A stretch of 40,260 nucleotides of DNA, from assembly GCA_030601745.1 (NCBI GenBank), contig JAUWBI010000026.1:1-40260 (forward strand), in the 5' to 3' direction. Shown piece by piece: positions 1-9,105 of this stretch. The notes under the pieces are model-generated. The model saw nothing but the letters and a program-made list of their open reading frames with translations, had not been told where the DNA came from and did not search any database. The translations under genes were made by a program, and so were the position numbers. This DNA comes from Phycisphaerae bacterium (GTDB lineage Bacteria; Planctomycetota; Phycisphaerae; Sedimentisphaerales; Anaerobacaceae). Within the stretch, counting starts at the first letter, position 1, and each line of letters starts with the position of its first letter.

Positions 1-1812
1 ATGTCAGGCGCGTTTGACAATAGTATAGTTAATCAGGTTCAGCAGGCCAACGACATCGTTGACGTCATAAGCGAGCACGTCAGTCTGAAGAAAAAGGGCC
101 GCGAAATGGTCGGCTTATGTCCCTTCCACGACGACCATCGCCCGAGTATGTACGTCAACACCGTCAAGCAGATATTCAAGTGTTTTGCCTGTGGTGCCGG
201 CGGCGACGTCTTCAAGTTTCTTCAGATGCGAGAAAACTTGACCTTCCCCCAGGCGATAGAAAGATTGGCCGAACGCGCCGGAATAAAAGTACAAAAACTC
301 AAAACTAAAGACTCAAAACCAAAAACTATTGATGTCGACCCGAACCTGCTGGCTAAGGTCAATACCTGGGCTGCTGAGTACTTCCAGAAAAATCTCGCTG
401 ACGAACAAAAGGGTAAGTCAACCCGTAACTATATCGCTCAAAGACAAATAACCCCGGAAGGCACGAAAAAATGGCGCCTTGGCCTGGCTGTTGATTCGCG
501 GGATGATTTGATTAGAGCAGCGAGGGCCAGAGCCATTCCCGAAAAGCTGCTGGCTCACGCCGGCCTGGTTGTAAACCAGGGCGGCGGCAGTATTGCCGAT
601 AAATTTGTTAATCGCTTGATGTTTCCTATTACTGATGTAACCGGCAGGGTAATTGGCTTCGGTGGTCGAACACTGGACGAAGCGAGCGCTAAATACATAA
701 ATTCGCCGACAACGGTTCTATTTGACAAAAGCAATTCACTGTACGGCCTGGAGCAGGCTCGCCACCACATCGTGTCGTCAGCAACAGCGGTTGTTGTCGA
801 AGGTTATACCGACTGCATAATGGCGCATCAGTTTGGATGCAGCAATGTCGTTGCGGCCTTAGGGACAAGTTTTACGACCGGCCAGGGGCGTATCTTGCGG
901 CGGTATGCGAAGAAAGTAGTTTTAATTTTCGATAGTGACACTGCGGGCATCGAAGCCGCCAACAGGGCGCTGGAGGTCTGCCTGTCGCAGCGCATAGATA
1001 TCAAGCTTGCTTCGGTGCCGGAAGGTAAGGACCCGTGTGATTTTCTTCTAACCGCCGGCAAGGAGCAATTCGAGCAATTGGCCGACGAGGCTGTCGATGT
1101 TTTCCAGTTCAAATGGAACCGGCTTATGGAAAGTTTCGGCAGTGACGATACTCTTGCCGGCAAAAAGCTGGCGATTGAGGAGTTTTTACAAACAATAGCC
1201 GTGAGCTTATGGGCAGGCAATCTGCCGGCTATTGACAGGGGCTTGATAGTCAACCGGCTTTCGAAGATTATCGGCGCAGACCCCAAAGAGATAAATGCCG
1301 AACTATCCAGGAGAATTGGAAGGGCGGCAAAGGCCGCAAGATACCCCGATACAATTGGGAAGCAAAACCAGAAAGTGCAAAGTATAGATTTCGGCCGGGG
1401 ACTCTTTGCCGTAGCTCAACGCGAGGTCCTCGAAGTATTGTTAAATGAGCCGAAGCTCTTTGAGACCGTAAAGCAAAGAATTTCAGCAGAGGACTTCGAC
1501 GTGCCGATATTGAGGCAAATAGCAGCTATACTATTTCAAACGCTAAGTACCGATATTAATGCTTCGCTCGCAGAAATACTGGCCAGAGCAGAATCCGTAG
1601 AGGCAGGCAGTGTTATCGTCCAATTGGCACAGGGCGGAGAAGAAAAAGGCAATTTCGAATCTCGCCTGGCTGGGGCCCTGGATGCAATGCAGCGAATACA
1701 GGGACAGAGAAAGAAAAGCGAGGTCAAAGCAATAGAAGACCAAACCCGGTTCCTGCGTCGTTTCTCTGAAAATACTGTAAAAGAAAATCCCCATAATGTG
1801 GGAATGGTCTGA
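1..1812 (+). CDS. dnaG: DNA primase DnaG
   Basis: This 603-residue protein synthesises RNA primers at the replication fork. The N-terminal CHC2 zinc finger is visible as Cys40, His43, Cys61 and Cys64. The TOPRIM catalytic core follows, with the acidic EGYTD motif (Glu267) and the DSD motif (Asp311, Asp313) that hold the catalytic magnesium. The last ~140 residues look like the helical helicase-binding domain. Length matches the family. The window starts exactly on its ATG and the N-terminus aligns with the usual primase start, so the gene appears complete, although its upstream signals are not visible. rpoD follows on the same strand about 140 bases later, the conserved macromolecular-synthesis pairing. 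Confidence 0.98.
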   Translation: MSGAFDNSIVNQVQQANDIVDVISEHVSLKKKGREMVGLCPFHDDHRPSMYVNTVKQIFKCFACGAGGDVFKFLQMRENLTFPQAIERLAERAGIKVQKLKTKDSKPKTIDVDPNLLAKVNTWAAEYFQKNLADEQKGKSTRNYIAQRQITPEGTKKWRLGLAVDSRDDLIRAARARAIPEKLLAHAGLVVNQGGGSIADKFVNRLMFPITDVTGRVIGFGGRTLDEASAKYINSPTTVLFDKSNSLYGLEQARHHIVSSATAVVVEGYTDCIMAHQFGCSNVVAALGTSFTTGQGRILRRYAKKVVLIFDSDTAGIEAANRALEVCLSQRIDIKLASVPEGKDPCDFLLTAGKEQFEQLADEAVDVFQFKWNRLMESFGSDDTLAGKKLAIEEFLQTIAVSLWAGNLPAIDRGLIVNRLSKIIGADPKEINAELSRRIGRAAKAARYPDTIGKQNQKVQSIDFGRGLFAVAQREVLEVLLNEPKLFETVKQRISAEDFDVPILRQIAAILFQTLSTDINASLAEILARAESVEAGSVIVQLAQGGEEKGNFESRLAGALDAMQRIQGQRKKSEVKAIEDQTRFLRRFSENTVKENPHNVGMV

Positions 1813-1951
1813 AGAAATTGACAATTGTCTATTCAAAATTGAAAAAAGTCGACTGAAGAGTAATAGAAAATTATGAAATAGTAAATGGCAAGGCTCGTAT
1901 TCAATAATAAATAATCAATAGAAAATAGCAAATTATGTAAGGGTGCCGATT

Positions 1952-3721
1952 GTGGCAAAAAAAGGAACAAAGCCAGACAAAGCGAATACCCACGATAAAA
2001 GCGGGGCTGATGACAGGTCCTCGGCAAGCGCCAAAATCAAAGACGTTGAGCAACAGATAAAAACGCTTATTGAAAAGGGCGGAAAAAAGGGATTTCTCAC
2101 GTATGAGGAAGTGAGCGAAGAGTTGCCCGAGGATGCTGTTAGTCCCGCGCGCCTCGATAGCTTGTTGGCGACGCTCGATGAAATGGGAATCAATCTGCTT
2201 GATGAAACTGATGTGGTAAAGCAGGCAGAAGAGAGATTCGAAGAACCCGAAGAACCCTTAGACGCGGAAGAAGCCGCCAGAGAAAAGCGGCTCAAAGAGG
2301 ATGAACTGCTCGAAAAACAGCTCACGGGCACGGAAGTTGCGCGAAGGATTGACGATCCTATCAGGATGTATCTGACGCAGATGGGACAGATTCCACTGCT
2401 GACAAGAAGATCTGAAATCGACCTGGCTCGAAAAATTGAAATAACAAGAATGGCTTTTAGAAGAAAAATGCTGCAATGTGATTATTGCGCAAGAAACTCT
2501 CTCGATTTGCTCCAGCAGGTGCACGAGGGGGCGCTGTCCTTTGATAGAACTATTAAGACTTCACCTGCGGAAAACCTCGTAAAAGCCGTAATAAAGAAAC
2601 GGATGGCAAACAACTGCAATACCGTGGATAAACTGCTCAAAATCAACCAAAGTCTGTTTAAGAAAGCTCTCAAACCTCAAGACGACAGGCTCGACAAGTT
2701 GGGGTTAAAGCGAATACACAGAAACAAACGGAAAATCGCAACGCTGCTCGAAGAGCTCAGCTTGCGAATATCGAAACTGCAGCCAATGAAAAAGAAGATG
2801 CACGGTATCAGCCTTAAAATGCACCAGTTAGAGAAGATTATCAACGAAGGGGTCAATAGGGATATAACCAGTGATGATATTGAGGCAGTAAAGCAGGAAT
2901 TGGCCGGGCTTCAGGAATTGGTGAGCGAAACTCCAAAACAGCTCGATAAGAGACTGCGCTCAATGGATAGCGTGTTTGCGCAATACGAGCAAACCAAGCG
3001 CACCCTCTCAAGTGCAAACCTCCGATTGGTGGTTTCGATTGCCAAGAAATATCGCAACCGCGGCCTGAGCTTTCTGGATTTAATCCAGGAGGGCAATACC
3101 GGCCTGATGAGGGCGGTCGATAAATATGAGTACCGCAGGGGATATAAATTCAGCACCTATGCCACCTGGTGGATTCGCCAGGCAATTACCAGGGCGATTG
3201 CCGACCACGCACGAACAATTCGCATTCCGGTGCATATGATAGAGACAATGAGCCGGCTGCGAACCGCCGGCAAGACTCTGCTTCAGAAGCTGGGCAGAGA
3301 GCCGACAGTTGAGGAAATCGCCGAAGAAGCCAAGATGAGCGTGGAGGAGACACGCAGGGTACTGAAGATTTCCAAGCACCCAATCAGTCTGGACAGGCCG
3401 ATAGGCGAAAGCGAAGACAGCTACTTCGGCGATTTTATCGAAGATGACGACGTCGATTCGCCGGTGGCCTCGGCTGCCCAGGAAATGCTCAAGGAGAGAA
3501 TCGATATAGTCTTGAAAACGCTTTCATATCGCGAACGCGAGATTGTCAAGCTGCGATTCGGAATCGGCGACGGCTACACTTATACGCTGGAGGAAGTGGG
3601 CAGAATCTTCAAGGTCACCCGTGAGCGGGTCAGACAGGTCGAGGCAAAAGCGATAAGGAAACTTCAGCACCCTGTTCGTGCCCGCAAGCTCGAAGGATTC
3701 CTCGACCACAAAACGGCGTAA
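1952..3721 (+). CDS. rpoD: Primary sigma factor RpoD (sigma-70)
   Basis: This is the housekeeping sigma factor, about 589 residues. A lysine-rich N-terminus leads into region 1.1, then region 1.2 (starting [17 protein letters not shown]), a non-conserved insert, region 2 with the -10-reading segment near residues 372-412 ([15 protein letters not shown]), region 3, and region 4 with the -35-reading helix-turn-helix near residues 543-571 ([17 protein letters not shown]). I chose the GTG at 1952 because AAGGG at 1938-1942 sits about 9 bases ahead of it; an in-frame GTG at 1943 overlaps that signal. The spacer after dnaG is AT-rich and holds a GACAATTGTC palindrome (1820-1829) but no convincing promoter, so cotranscription with dnaG is likely. 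Confidence 0.97.
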   Translation: MAKKGTKPDKANTHDKSGADDRSSASAKIKDVEQQIKTLIEKGGKKGFLTYEEVSEELPEDAVSPARLDSLLATLDEMGINLLDETDVVKQAEERFEEPEEPLDAEEAAREKRLKEDELLEKQLTGTEVARRIDDPIRMYLTQMGQIPLLTRRSEIDLARKIEITRMAFRRKMLQCDYCARNSLDLLQQVHEGALSFDRTIKTSPAENLVKAVIKKRMANNCNTVDKLLKINQSLFKKALKPQDDRLDKLGLKRIHRNKRKIATLLEELSLRISKLQPMKKKMHGISLKMHQLEKIINEGVNRDITSDDIEAVKQELAGLQELVSETPKQLDKRLRSMDSVFAQYEQTKRTLSSANLRLVVSIAKKYRNRGLSFLDLIQEGNTGLMRAVDKYEYRRGYKFSTYATWWIRQAITRAIADHARTIRIPVHMIETMSRLRTAGKTLLQKLGREPTVEEIAEEAKMSVEETRRVLKISKHPISLDRPIGESEDSYFGDFIEDDDVDSPVASAAQEMLKERIDIVLKTLSYREREIVKLRFGIGDGYTYTLEEVGRIFKVTRERVRQVEAKAIRKLQHPVRARKLEGFLDHKTA

Positions 3722-3744
3722 GCCATAAAGTGCGAAAGCGTATA

Positions 3745-3866
3745 AGAGCGTCTAACAAAACTTATACTGTCATTTCGAGCGGAGCGTAGCGGAGTCGAGA
3801 AATCTGTTCAAAATAGTCCGCGAAGCGGTTCCTTCTATTAGGTTAATTGGTTTTGTTATAGGCTCT
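3745..3866. repeat. MITE-like element with 17-bp imperfect terminal inverted repeats
   Basis: The left end AGAGCGTCTAACAAAAC (3745-3761) is matched at 15 of 17 positions by the reverse complement of 3850-3866. Inside lies the widespread CATTTCGAGCG...GAGAAATCT intergenic repeat. It sits between rpoD and the cold-shock promoter. It has no coding capacity, and no clear target-site duplication is visible. Confidence 0.6.
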
Positions 3867-4015
3867 AAGTCATAAGTGCACAAGCCTCAAGGAGACAATT
3901 GGCGTCAAGTCCAAACCTGGCTGGTTCGGCGATATTTGGCTCAAAGCTGCCTGGAAAGTTTTAAGTAATCCGGCACTGCCACCCGCCCGTTACGGTTTTT
4001 TTATATATTTTTTTA

Positions 4016-4044
4016 TTGACCCTGGCGATTGTTTCTGGTATAAG
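4016..4044 (+). promoter_or_regulatory. Sigma-70 promoter of the cold-shock gene
   Basis: TTGACC (4016-4021) is followed by a 17-base spacer and TATAAG (4039-4044). This would give a transcript start near 4051 and an untranslated leader of about 100 bases before the GTG at 4150. A long leader is typical of cold-shock genes, where the RNA fold controls translation. Confidence 0.7.
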
Positions 4045-4149
4045 GAAAAATCCGTTGAGGATATTCTTGCGTCTCTCGGGAATGTTCTCTTAAGAAATGT
4101 GAGAGACAGGTTAATTTACGGCCACTTGAAAGGCCAAAGGAGCACGGTA

Positions 4150-4356
4150 GTGAGTACAGGTACAGTAAAATGGTTTAGCGGAAAAAAGGGCTTTGGATTT
4201 ATCACGCCCGACGAAGGCGGTGATGATTTGTTTGTCCACCACTCGGAAATCAAGACAACCGGCTACGCCAGTCTTGAGGAAGGCCAGAAGGTTGAGTTCG
4301 AGCTCGGGCAAGGCAAAAAAGGCCGGCCGTGTGCGACCAACGTAGTCCCAAGCTAA
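4150..4356 (+). CDS. Cold-shock domain protein (CspA family)
   Basis: This 68-residue single-domain protein binds single-stranded RNA and DNA and melts RNA structure in the cytoplasm. The RNP1 motif (KGFGFI) and RNP2 motif (DLFVHH) are intact, and the length is standard for the family. I chose the GTG at 4150 over the upstream ATG at 4099 because AAAGGAG (4136-4142) lies 7 bases before it and family members begin with this STGTVKWF segment. It has its own promoter and a strong terminator, so it forms a single-gene unit. Confidence 0.95.
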   Translation: MSTGTVKWFSGKKGFGFITPDEGGDDLFVHHSEIKTTGYASLEEGQKVEFELGQGKKGRPCATNVVPS

Positions 4357-4383
4357 TGCAACCCAAGATGACGCCTAAGAAGA

Positions 4384-4412
4384 GGCTCCGCCTAACTGCG
4401 GAGCCTTTTTAT
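4384..4412 (+). terminator. Intrinsic terminator of the cold-shock gene
   Basis: An 8-bp perfect stem GGCTCCGC / GCGGAGCC (4384-4391 and 4398-4405) with a 6-base loop is followed by a T-rich tract from 4406, 27 bases after the stop codon. Confidence 0.9.
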
Positions 4413-4515
4413 TTTAATCTTTAAGCCGCCCTGATTTATCTTGTTTACTGATTTGACATCTTTTGTTTTTGCTGACCTTGCGGTTGGTTTTATGTCTGGC
4501 TGATTTGCTTATTTA

Positions 4516-5499
4516 CTAATCCAGATGCCAGATACGCACGACGTGACCTTTCCTGAACTCCATACCGCAGCCATCTGCATCACTGACTTTGCGGGTGCCA
4601 TAATAGACAAAGCCATCAACGACCTCAACCTCACGACGCGCACTTACGGCTGCTGGATATCGTTTGTCATGGGGCGTGCTATCTTCAGAACGGCCGGTGA
4701 GCGGGGGATACCATTTTCCGCCAGTTGTCATTGGGTACCTCTGCATAATCTGTTCGACCTGAGCGAAGGTCATTCCCGGACCGTGGCGTCTTGTGATCAC
4801 AATCGGTCCGGGATCACCTCGATACAGGTACCGGCCGGGTCTGATCCGAGCCAACTGCCGGTAAAAGCGATGATCCGGAGTCAAGGGCACGCTGTACACC
4901 ACCAACAATGTGCAGAGGAAAAACACGTATGATATCAGCGTAGTTCTTTTGAATGGCGCGTTAACTAAGGTAAACACAGGCATACTCAGTACAAGCGCAA
5001 ATATCACATAAATGATGAGCATAAGAGGGCGGGCGACGTATATTTGAAGGGATGCGGCGAAGACCAAGCCCGCAAGAATCAGGGCGACAGCAGCAAATAG
5101 GATCGGATGCGACCTCCACAAACTCACCATCAATAAGGCAATCATAGGGACACTTATTACGACGACAAGTACCAGGTAAAACAGAGTAAGAGGAACGAAT
5201 AAAGCGAAGAAGACCAGTGCAAACAGGGCCGGCGCAAATACAAAGAACCGCACGCCGACAGCAAGCCGCCTTGGGGCTTTTTCTGATTTAATAATATGGC
5301 CACTATACATTGATATTGGCCAGCATAGTATAATTATAACAACGTACAGCAAAATAAGCCCCCAATTATAACTGTATCCATCACCAGCACCGTGATTCAG
5401 AGTCTCTCCAAACAAAAAACAGAGAAAGGATAATATTACCGCCAAACTTGCAAAGATAGTTAACCCTTTGCAATTTGGTTTAAGCCACAGCAGTTTCAT
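4516..5499 (-). CDS. Multi-pass membrane protein with a soluble C-terminal domain, function unknown
   Basis: This 327-residue protein has about seven hydrophobic segments in its first ~215 residues, then a soluble tail of roughly 100 residues. The tail contains GMTFAQVEQIMQRYP, which recalls the G-M-x-x-x-x-V start of SmpA/BamE-like small domains; that resemblance is weak and only a hint. No catalytic motif is evident. The ribosome binding site (GAGCGGA) is modest. It has no obvious operon partner: the neighbouring FAH gene on the same strand lies upstream across a 168-base spacer. Confidence 0.75.
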   Translation of the reverse strand: MKLLWLKPNCKGLTIFASLAVILSFLCFLFGETLNHGAGDGYSYNWGLILLYVVIIILCWPISMYSGHIIKSEKAPRRLAVGVRFFVFAPALFALVFFALFVPLTLFYLVLVVVISVPMIALLMVSLWRSHPILFAAVALILAGLVFAASLQIYVARPLMLIIYVIFALVLSMPVFTLVNAPFKRTTLISYVFFLCTLLVVYSVPLTPDHRFYRQLARIRPGRYLYRGDPGPIVITRRHGPGMTFAQVEQIMQRYPMTTGGKWYPPLTGRSEDSTPHDKRYPAAVSARREVEVVDGFVYYGTRKVSDADGCGMEFRKGHVVRIWHLD

Positions 5500-5667
5500 C
5501 TTTTCCGCTCTTTTCGAAAACTATTAGCATTTTTCTCTCAAGGTCACCGCATCATCTCAACAATTGCTCGTCTGAAATCAACGGAAAACCCTGAGCCCAG
5601 TCGGGTTTGGAGATTTCCATCAGCATCATTCGCATTTCGTGCTCTGAATTTCGTATTTGGTATATAT

Positions 5668-6603
5668 TTATCCCAGTGGTTCGTAGAATTTTTGTGGGCG
5701 TTGGCCGAGCTTATTGGTTAGTGTGCCGAGCTTTTCGATTGTGCATTCGATAGTGTCGCCGGATTGTAAGAATTTACCTGTGGCCATAGCGACGCCGGCT
5801 GGTGTGCCGGTAGCTATAACGTCGCCCGGCTCGAGTGTCATTATGTGGCTTAAAAACGAGACGATATCGGCCACCGGATAAATCATCTGCGAAGTACCGG
5901 CGTTCTGGCGAACCTCGCCATTGACGGTGAGCATCATATCGAGATTTTGAACATCCCCGATTTCATCGGCGGTAAGTAGATACGGGCCCATCGGCAAAAA
6001 CCCGTCCGCCCATTTTCCGTTCAGCCAGTCGTAAAATTCATCCCAGGGGCGCTTTGCCCGGCTCTTTGCGAAACTTACGCTGCGGGCCGACACATCGTTG
6101 GCGATAGTGTAGCCGGCAACTGCATCAAGGGCATTGTCAGGCATAACGCATTTCGCTTTTTTGCCGATGATGACTGTAAGCTCAATTTCATAATCTATTT
6201 TTTCACTGTAAGCCGGCCAGGGTATCTGTTCATCGGGCCCGATTACTACCGTCGGCGGCATAAGAAACGGCCTTGGCACAGTGGTCTGGCGGGGTGAATC
6301 CGACAGCCCAAGCTCAAGGCCGGCCTCTTTAATGTGCTCGCTATAGTTTCCCGCAAGGGCGATTACTTTGCCCGGTCGAGGGATGGGCGCAAGAAGTTTG
6401 ACCGAATCAAGCGGTGTGAAAGCATCGGCCGAATCGGCTAACTCAGCGAGTTTCGCAAGGCAGGCCGGGCCCCTCTGGAGGATTTCTTTTACGCTGCGAG
6501 GTGGATTTGGACCATCCCAGGCCGATGGGATGCCAATTAGCCCCTCATCGGCCAGTATTCCGCAGGAAATTAACTGGTTCCTCAAGTATGTAACTAATTT
6601 CAT
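5668..6603 (-). CDS. Fumarylacetoacetate hydrolase (FAH) family protein
   Basis: This 311-residue protein belongs to the FAH superfamily, which hydrolyses, decarboxylates or isomerises 2-oxo acids using a divalent metal. The metal site is visible: DYEIEL (Glu139 and Glu141) and NDVSAR (Asp170), and the loop GTPAGV (266-271) near the active site is intact. The exact substrate cannot be read from sequence; relatives act on homoprotocatechuate products or on 2-keto-3-deoxy-sugar acids. The second role would fit the sugar-oxidising enzymes elsewhere in the window. AGGGTGA lies just before the ATG. Confidence 0.9.
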   Translation of the reverse strand: MKLVTYLRNQLISCGILADEGLIGIPSAWDGPNPPRSVKEILQRGPACLAKLAELADSADAFTPLDSVKLLAPIPRPGKVIALAGNYSEHIKEAGLELGLSDSPRQTTVPRPFLMPPTVVIGPDEQIPWPAYSEKIDYEIELTVIIGKKAKCVMPDNALDAVAGYTIANDVSARSVSFAKSRAKRPWDEFYDWLNGKWADGFLPMGPYLLTADEIGDVQNLDMMLTVNGEVRQNAGTSQMIYPVADIVSFLSHIMTLEPGDVIATGTPAGVAMATGKFLQSGDTIECTIEKLGTLTNKLGQRPQKFYEPLG

Positions 6604-6787
6604 TTGCTCACCCTTTGAGACGCCATAGATTTGCAGCGGTTATGGTAACAAAAAACAACTTGAATTTGCAGCGGAAAAAGTTTTTAATATGATTTGATTC
6701 CGGCGAAAGTGTCGGCTGTATCATAAGTGGGACTGTGTAATAATTTGAGCTAAGAAAGGTATCTTTACCTTTTAGGGGATTTTGAAA

Positions 6788-7573
6788 ATGACTATCAAGG
6801 AATTCTGGTCGAGGACAAAGTCAAAAACAGGCAACTGGCTGCGGGCTCACAAATTAACCAGGGCTGCAGATTATCAGCCGCAGATAGATGACCAGGGTCT
6901 AATCAGCCAGGACGCTGAGTCATCAGAGCCGGCTGTTGACGACAAGGGTGTCCAGAGCAGTCAGGTTGTAGTAAAAACGGTTCAGCCGGTGGATAAACGT
7001 GAGTCATTGGAAAAACTGCAAGAGGGCTTTCATAAACTCATTGAGCAATTGCAGGGTATTAACGAGCATTTGAATGAGCAAGTCACTCAGCACGAAGATT
7101 TGATGAGTCGAATTGAACAACTGCCGAAATTGCTCGAAAGCTTTCCTGCCGTTGTGGAAAATCAAAAGCAGATAACAGAACAACTGCTCGAGCGGCTAAA
7201 AGCAGCCGCCACCAAGGATGAGCAGTTTATAGATGCTGTTCAAAAGATTCCGACTGAAACGGCCAAACAAACCGATGCCCTGGTTGACATTGACCATCAG
7301 CTTGCGGCCGCTGCCGATACCGATGTGCAAATGGCAGAGAGCTTTAACAAATTTAACGAGACATTAGACAAACTAAACCGCAGCGCTATCGGCCAGAGCG
7401 ACAGTATTATCCAGATGAGCCGGACTTTTGCTACCAGCGACAGATACCTCAAGTACATCATCTCCAGGCAGAACAAACGCTTTATGTGGATATTTATAAC
7501 TGCTATAGGCGTGTGCGTGCTGGTTGTTCTGATTCTGACCGGCATCATTCTTTATCTAAGGCATTACACCTAA
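6788..7573 (+). CDS. Coiled-coil protein with C-terminal membrane anchor, function unknown
   Basis: This protein has about 261 residues. Residues ~75-215 are rich in Glu, Gln, Lys and Leu with heptad spacing, indicating a long coiled coil. Near the C-terminus lies one strongly hydrophobic segment (FMWIFITAIGVCVLVVLILT) followed by a few residues, as in tail-anchored proteins. No enzymatic motif is seen. AGGGG at 6774-6778 is 9 bases from the ATG at 6788 but only 3 from an upstream TTG, which decides the start. It stands alone on the plus strand. A structural or membrane-organising role is possible but unproven. Confidence 0.8.
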   Translation: MTIKEFWSRTKSKTGNWLRAHKLTRAADYQPQIDDQGLISQDAESSEPAVDDKGVQSSQVVVKTVQPVDKRESLEKLQEGFHKLIEQLQGINEHLNEQVTQHEDLMSRIEQLPKLLESFPAVVENQKQITEQLLERLKAAATKDEQFIDAVQKIPTETAKQTDALVDIDHQLAAAADTDVQMAESFNKFNETLDKLNRSAIGQSDSIIQMSRTFATSDRYLKYIISRQNKRFMWIFITAIGVCVLVVLILTGIILYLRHYT

Positions 7574-7966
7574 TCCGGGGGCGGCGGGCCGCAGGGGGTG
7601 GGAAGAACACAAGAGCATAAATAATCGCGAATATCGAAGTTCGAAGCACGGAATCCGAAACAAATCCGAAATTCAAAATTCGAATTTTCAAAATGGATTC
7701 CTGCGAACACAGGAATGACATTCGGAGATTGCCACGTTCCGTCCCAGAGCCGGACTTTTAGCATTTCGCTCTTCGCAATTCCAAATCCGGCATAAGTTAT
7801 GCTGTGTTATTCTACAACAGCATTCTCGCCTGTCCCGAGTCATACGGTTGAAGGTCGGCTAACGGCCATATCAATACTGATAAGGCGATTTTTACGGTAT
7901 CTTTGCTACAGGCGTTAAGTACATAGAATTTCTTGGTGGACAATGAGTCTGAATATTTTAGACATC
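7574..7966. other. Non-coding spacer with dispersed repeats
   Basis: No supported gene. The stretch 7626-7690 is a patchwork of CGAAATTC/AATTCG-like words, and 7695-7720 is one copy of the dispersed hairpin GGATTCCTG...CAGGAATGACA that recurs at 36.2 kb and in part at 19.5 kb. From 7760 to 7966 I see nothing definable. Confidence 0.6.
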
Positions 7967-8051
7967 AAATATTAAAGTAACCTAAAAGATAGTCCGAATA
8001 AAATGCTTAGGATGTTCGTAGTTGTGTTGTTTTTTTAATACTTTAATATTT
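7967..8051 (+). promoter_or_regulatory. Inverted repeat in the leader of a small membrane-protein gene
   Basis: AAATATTAAAGTA (7967-7979) is perfectly complementary to TACTTTAATATTT (8039-8051). Nested inside is CCTAA (7981-7985) / TTAGG (8007-8011). The outer stem ends 4 bases before the AGGAGA ribosome binding site (8056-8061) of the next gene, so it could affect translation or mark a binding site. Confidence 0.5.
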
Positions 8052-8068
8052 TATTAGGAGAGTTAAAG

Positions 8069-8308
8069 ATGCGTATTCTGGAAGAAGTAAAAAGATGGCT
8101 TGCTGAGATTACCGAAATTGCTTTATTGTTGGTCGCTCTTGGGATTGTGATTGAGATCCTCTTCGGGCCTGAGACGGTTCCTTTTTTCGGGCAAGTTGTT
8201 CCTAATCTCACCGCAATACTTGGTACCCTGGGCGAAAACGGGCTCGTTGGCTTAATCGCTTTGAGTATTATTCTTTGGTTGTTTTACAGAAAGAAAGCTA
8301 TTGCGTAG
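8069..8308 (+). CDS. Small membrane protein, function unknown
   Basis: This 79-residue protein has an amphipathic N-terminus followed by two hydrophobic segments (about residues 15-32 and 55-73) separated by a short loop with Gly and Pro, ending in basic residues. AGGAGA (8056-8061) is well placed before the ATG. I do not recognise the family. It is monocistronic by position and is preceded by a 13-bp inverted repeat. Confidence 0.8.
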   Translation: MRILEEVKRWLAEITEIALLLVALGIVIEILFGPETVPFFGQVVPNLTAILGTLGENGLVGLIALSIILWLFYRKKAIA

Positions 8309-8350
8309 AGTCATACTTGTTTGCCGTCCTCAGAAGCAGTAGAGATTAGA

Positions 8351-8479
8351 GCTTTTGGTCAGGGCGGAGCATCAAGTGCTTTCCTGTATGTCGGAAAGCA
8401 CTTGATGCAGACGCTCTTATCTCCAAAGGGCCAGTTTTTTCTCGCAGGGAAGCAGCTAAGAAGAGTCAAGACCAAAAGC
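8351..8479. repeat. Nested palindrome with a 16-bp perfect stem
   Basis: GCATCAAGTGCTTTCC (8369-8384) pairs perfectly with 8393-8408 around an 8-base loop. An outer 10-bp pair, GCTTTTGGTC (8351-8360) and GACCAAAAGC (8470-8479), encloses it. No T-tract follows the inner stem, so a standard terminator is unlikely. The open frame across it is uneven and I do not call it a gene. Confidence 0.6.
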
Positions 8480-8555
8480 CCCGGCAGAATAGAGCAGAGA
8501 AGCTGCCGCAAGCAGGTATTTTGCAAGAGGTAAGAACAGGGTCGTACTTGAGCGG

Positions 8556-8732
8556 TTAATTAACGCCCATGATTTTTAACACGGCCCAGATGCCTAAAAG
8601 GCCGAACACGAGCAATGCGGCTCTCAATATCCGCATAAGCTGTGTTCTGGGCTCCACAAACTTCCATACGAAGGCCCAAAGTGCCACGACAAGCCCTATG
8701 CGTAAAACAAAGGATAGAATATCTCCAAGCAT
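8556..8732 (-). CDS. Small hydrophobic protein, function unknown (probable leaderless mRNA)
   Basis: This 58-residue protein has two hydrophobic segments (about residues 5-22 and 33-55) with a basic stretch between them. The ATG at 8732 is preferred over one 36 bases upstream because a strong promoter (TTGACT, 18-base spacer, TATAAT) ends 8 bases before it, which would place the transcript start at or within a few bases of the ATG. No Shine-Dalgarno sequence is present, consistent with leaderless translation. The family is unknown to me. Confidence 0.65.
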   Translation of the reverse strand: MLGDILSFVLRIGLVVALWAFVWKFVEPRTQLMRILRAALLVFGLLGIWAVLKIMGVN

Positions 8733-8738
8733 AGAGAT

Positions 8739-8768
8739 ATTATAGCCTATTTTAACACTTAAAGTCAA
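8739..8768 (-). promoter_or_regulatory. Sigma-70 promoter immediately upstream of the 58-residue gene
   Basis: Read on the minus strand: TTGACT (8763-8768), an 18-base spacer, TATAAT (8739-8744). The start codon begins at 8732, so the predicted transcript has almost no leader. Confidence 0.7.
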
Positions 8769-9105
8769 GCAGAAAATACCCTATTTTAACAGGAAGGGTC
8801 CAGCAAGAAGGTGGGGTAAACCTCACCCTACCTTGATTTTGGTGGGCACGGCCCACCCTACCTCTGGTCGCACAATCTCACAGAGCCCTGCTCGCAGGCG
8901 GTCTAACGCCCGCAGGATGGACGAAGTCGACTACAACAGCCCTATCTGCGTGGGATGATGTCGGAAAGCTGAAGATAATTGTCAAAGCTATTTTCCAGCC
9001 AGATTTATCTCAGGCACTAAAAATTTTTTGTTTTTTCGTTGAAGACTGCTGGATGGTCTGATAAAAGATTACGAGATAGCTCTTTGAAAAGGATATAGCC
9101 TGACT
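8769..9105. other. Spacer with two GGTGGG-type hairpin repeats upstream of the riboswitch
   Basis: Two adjacent hairpins of a common intergenic type occur: GGTGGGG/CCTCACC (8810-8827) and GGTGGGC/GCCCACC (8841-8857), each followed by CTACC. Related stems occur at 10217 and 36461. A weak promoter candidate for the riboswitch transcript, TTGAAG (9039-9044), 17 bases, TAAAAG (9062-9067), is the best I can see. Confidence 0.4.

Noticed and set aside
8321-8533. 70-residue plus-strand frame
   Set aside because: It covers the nested palindrome, has no ribosome binding site and no recognisable protein character.
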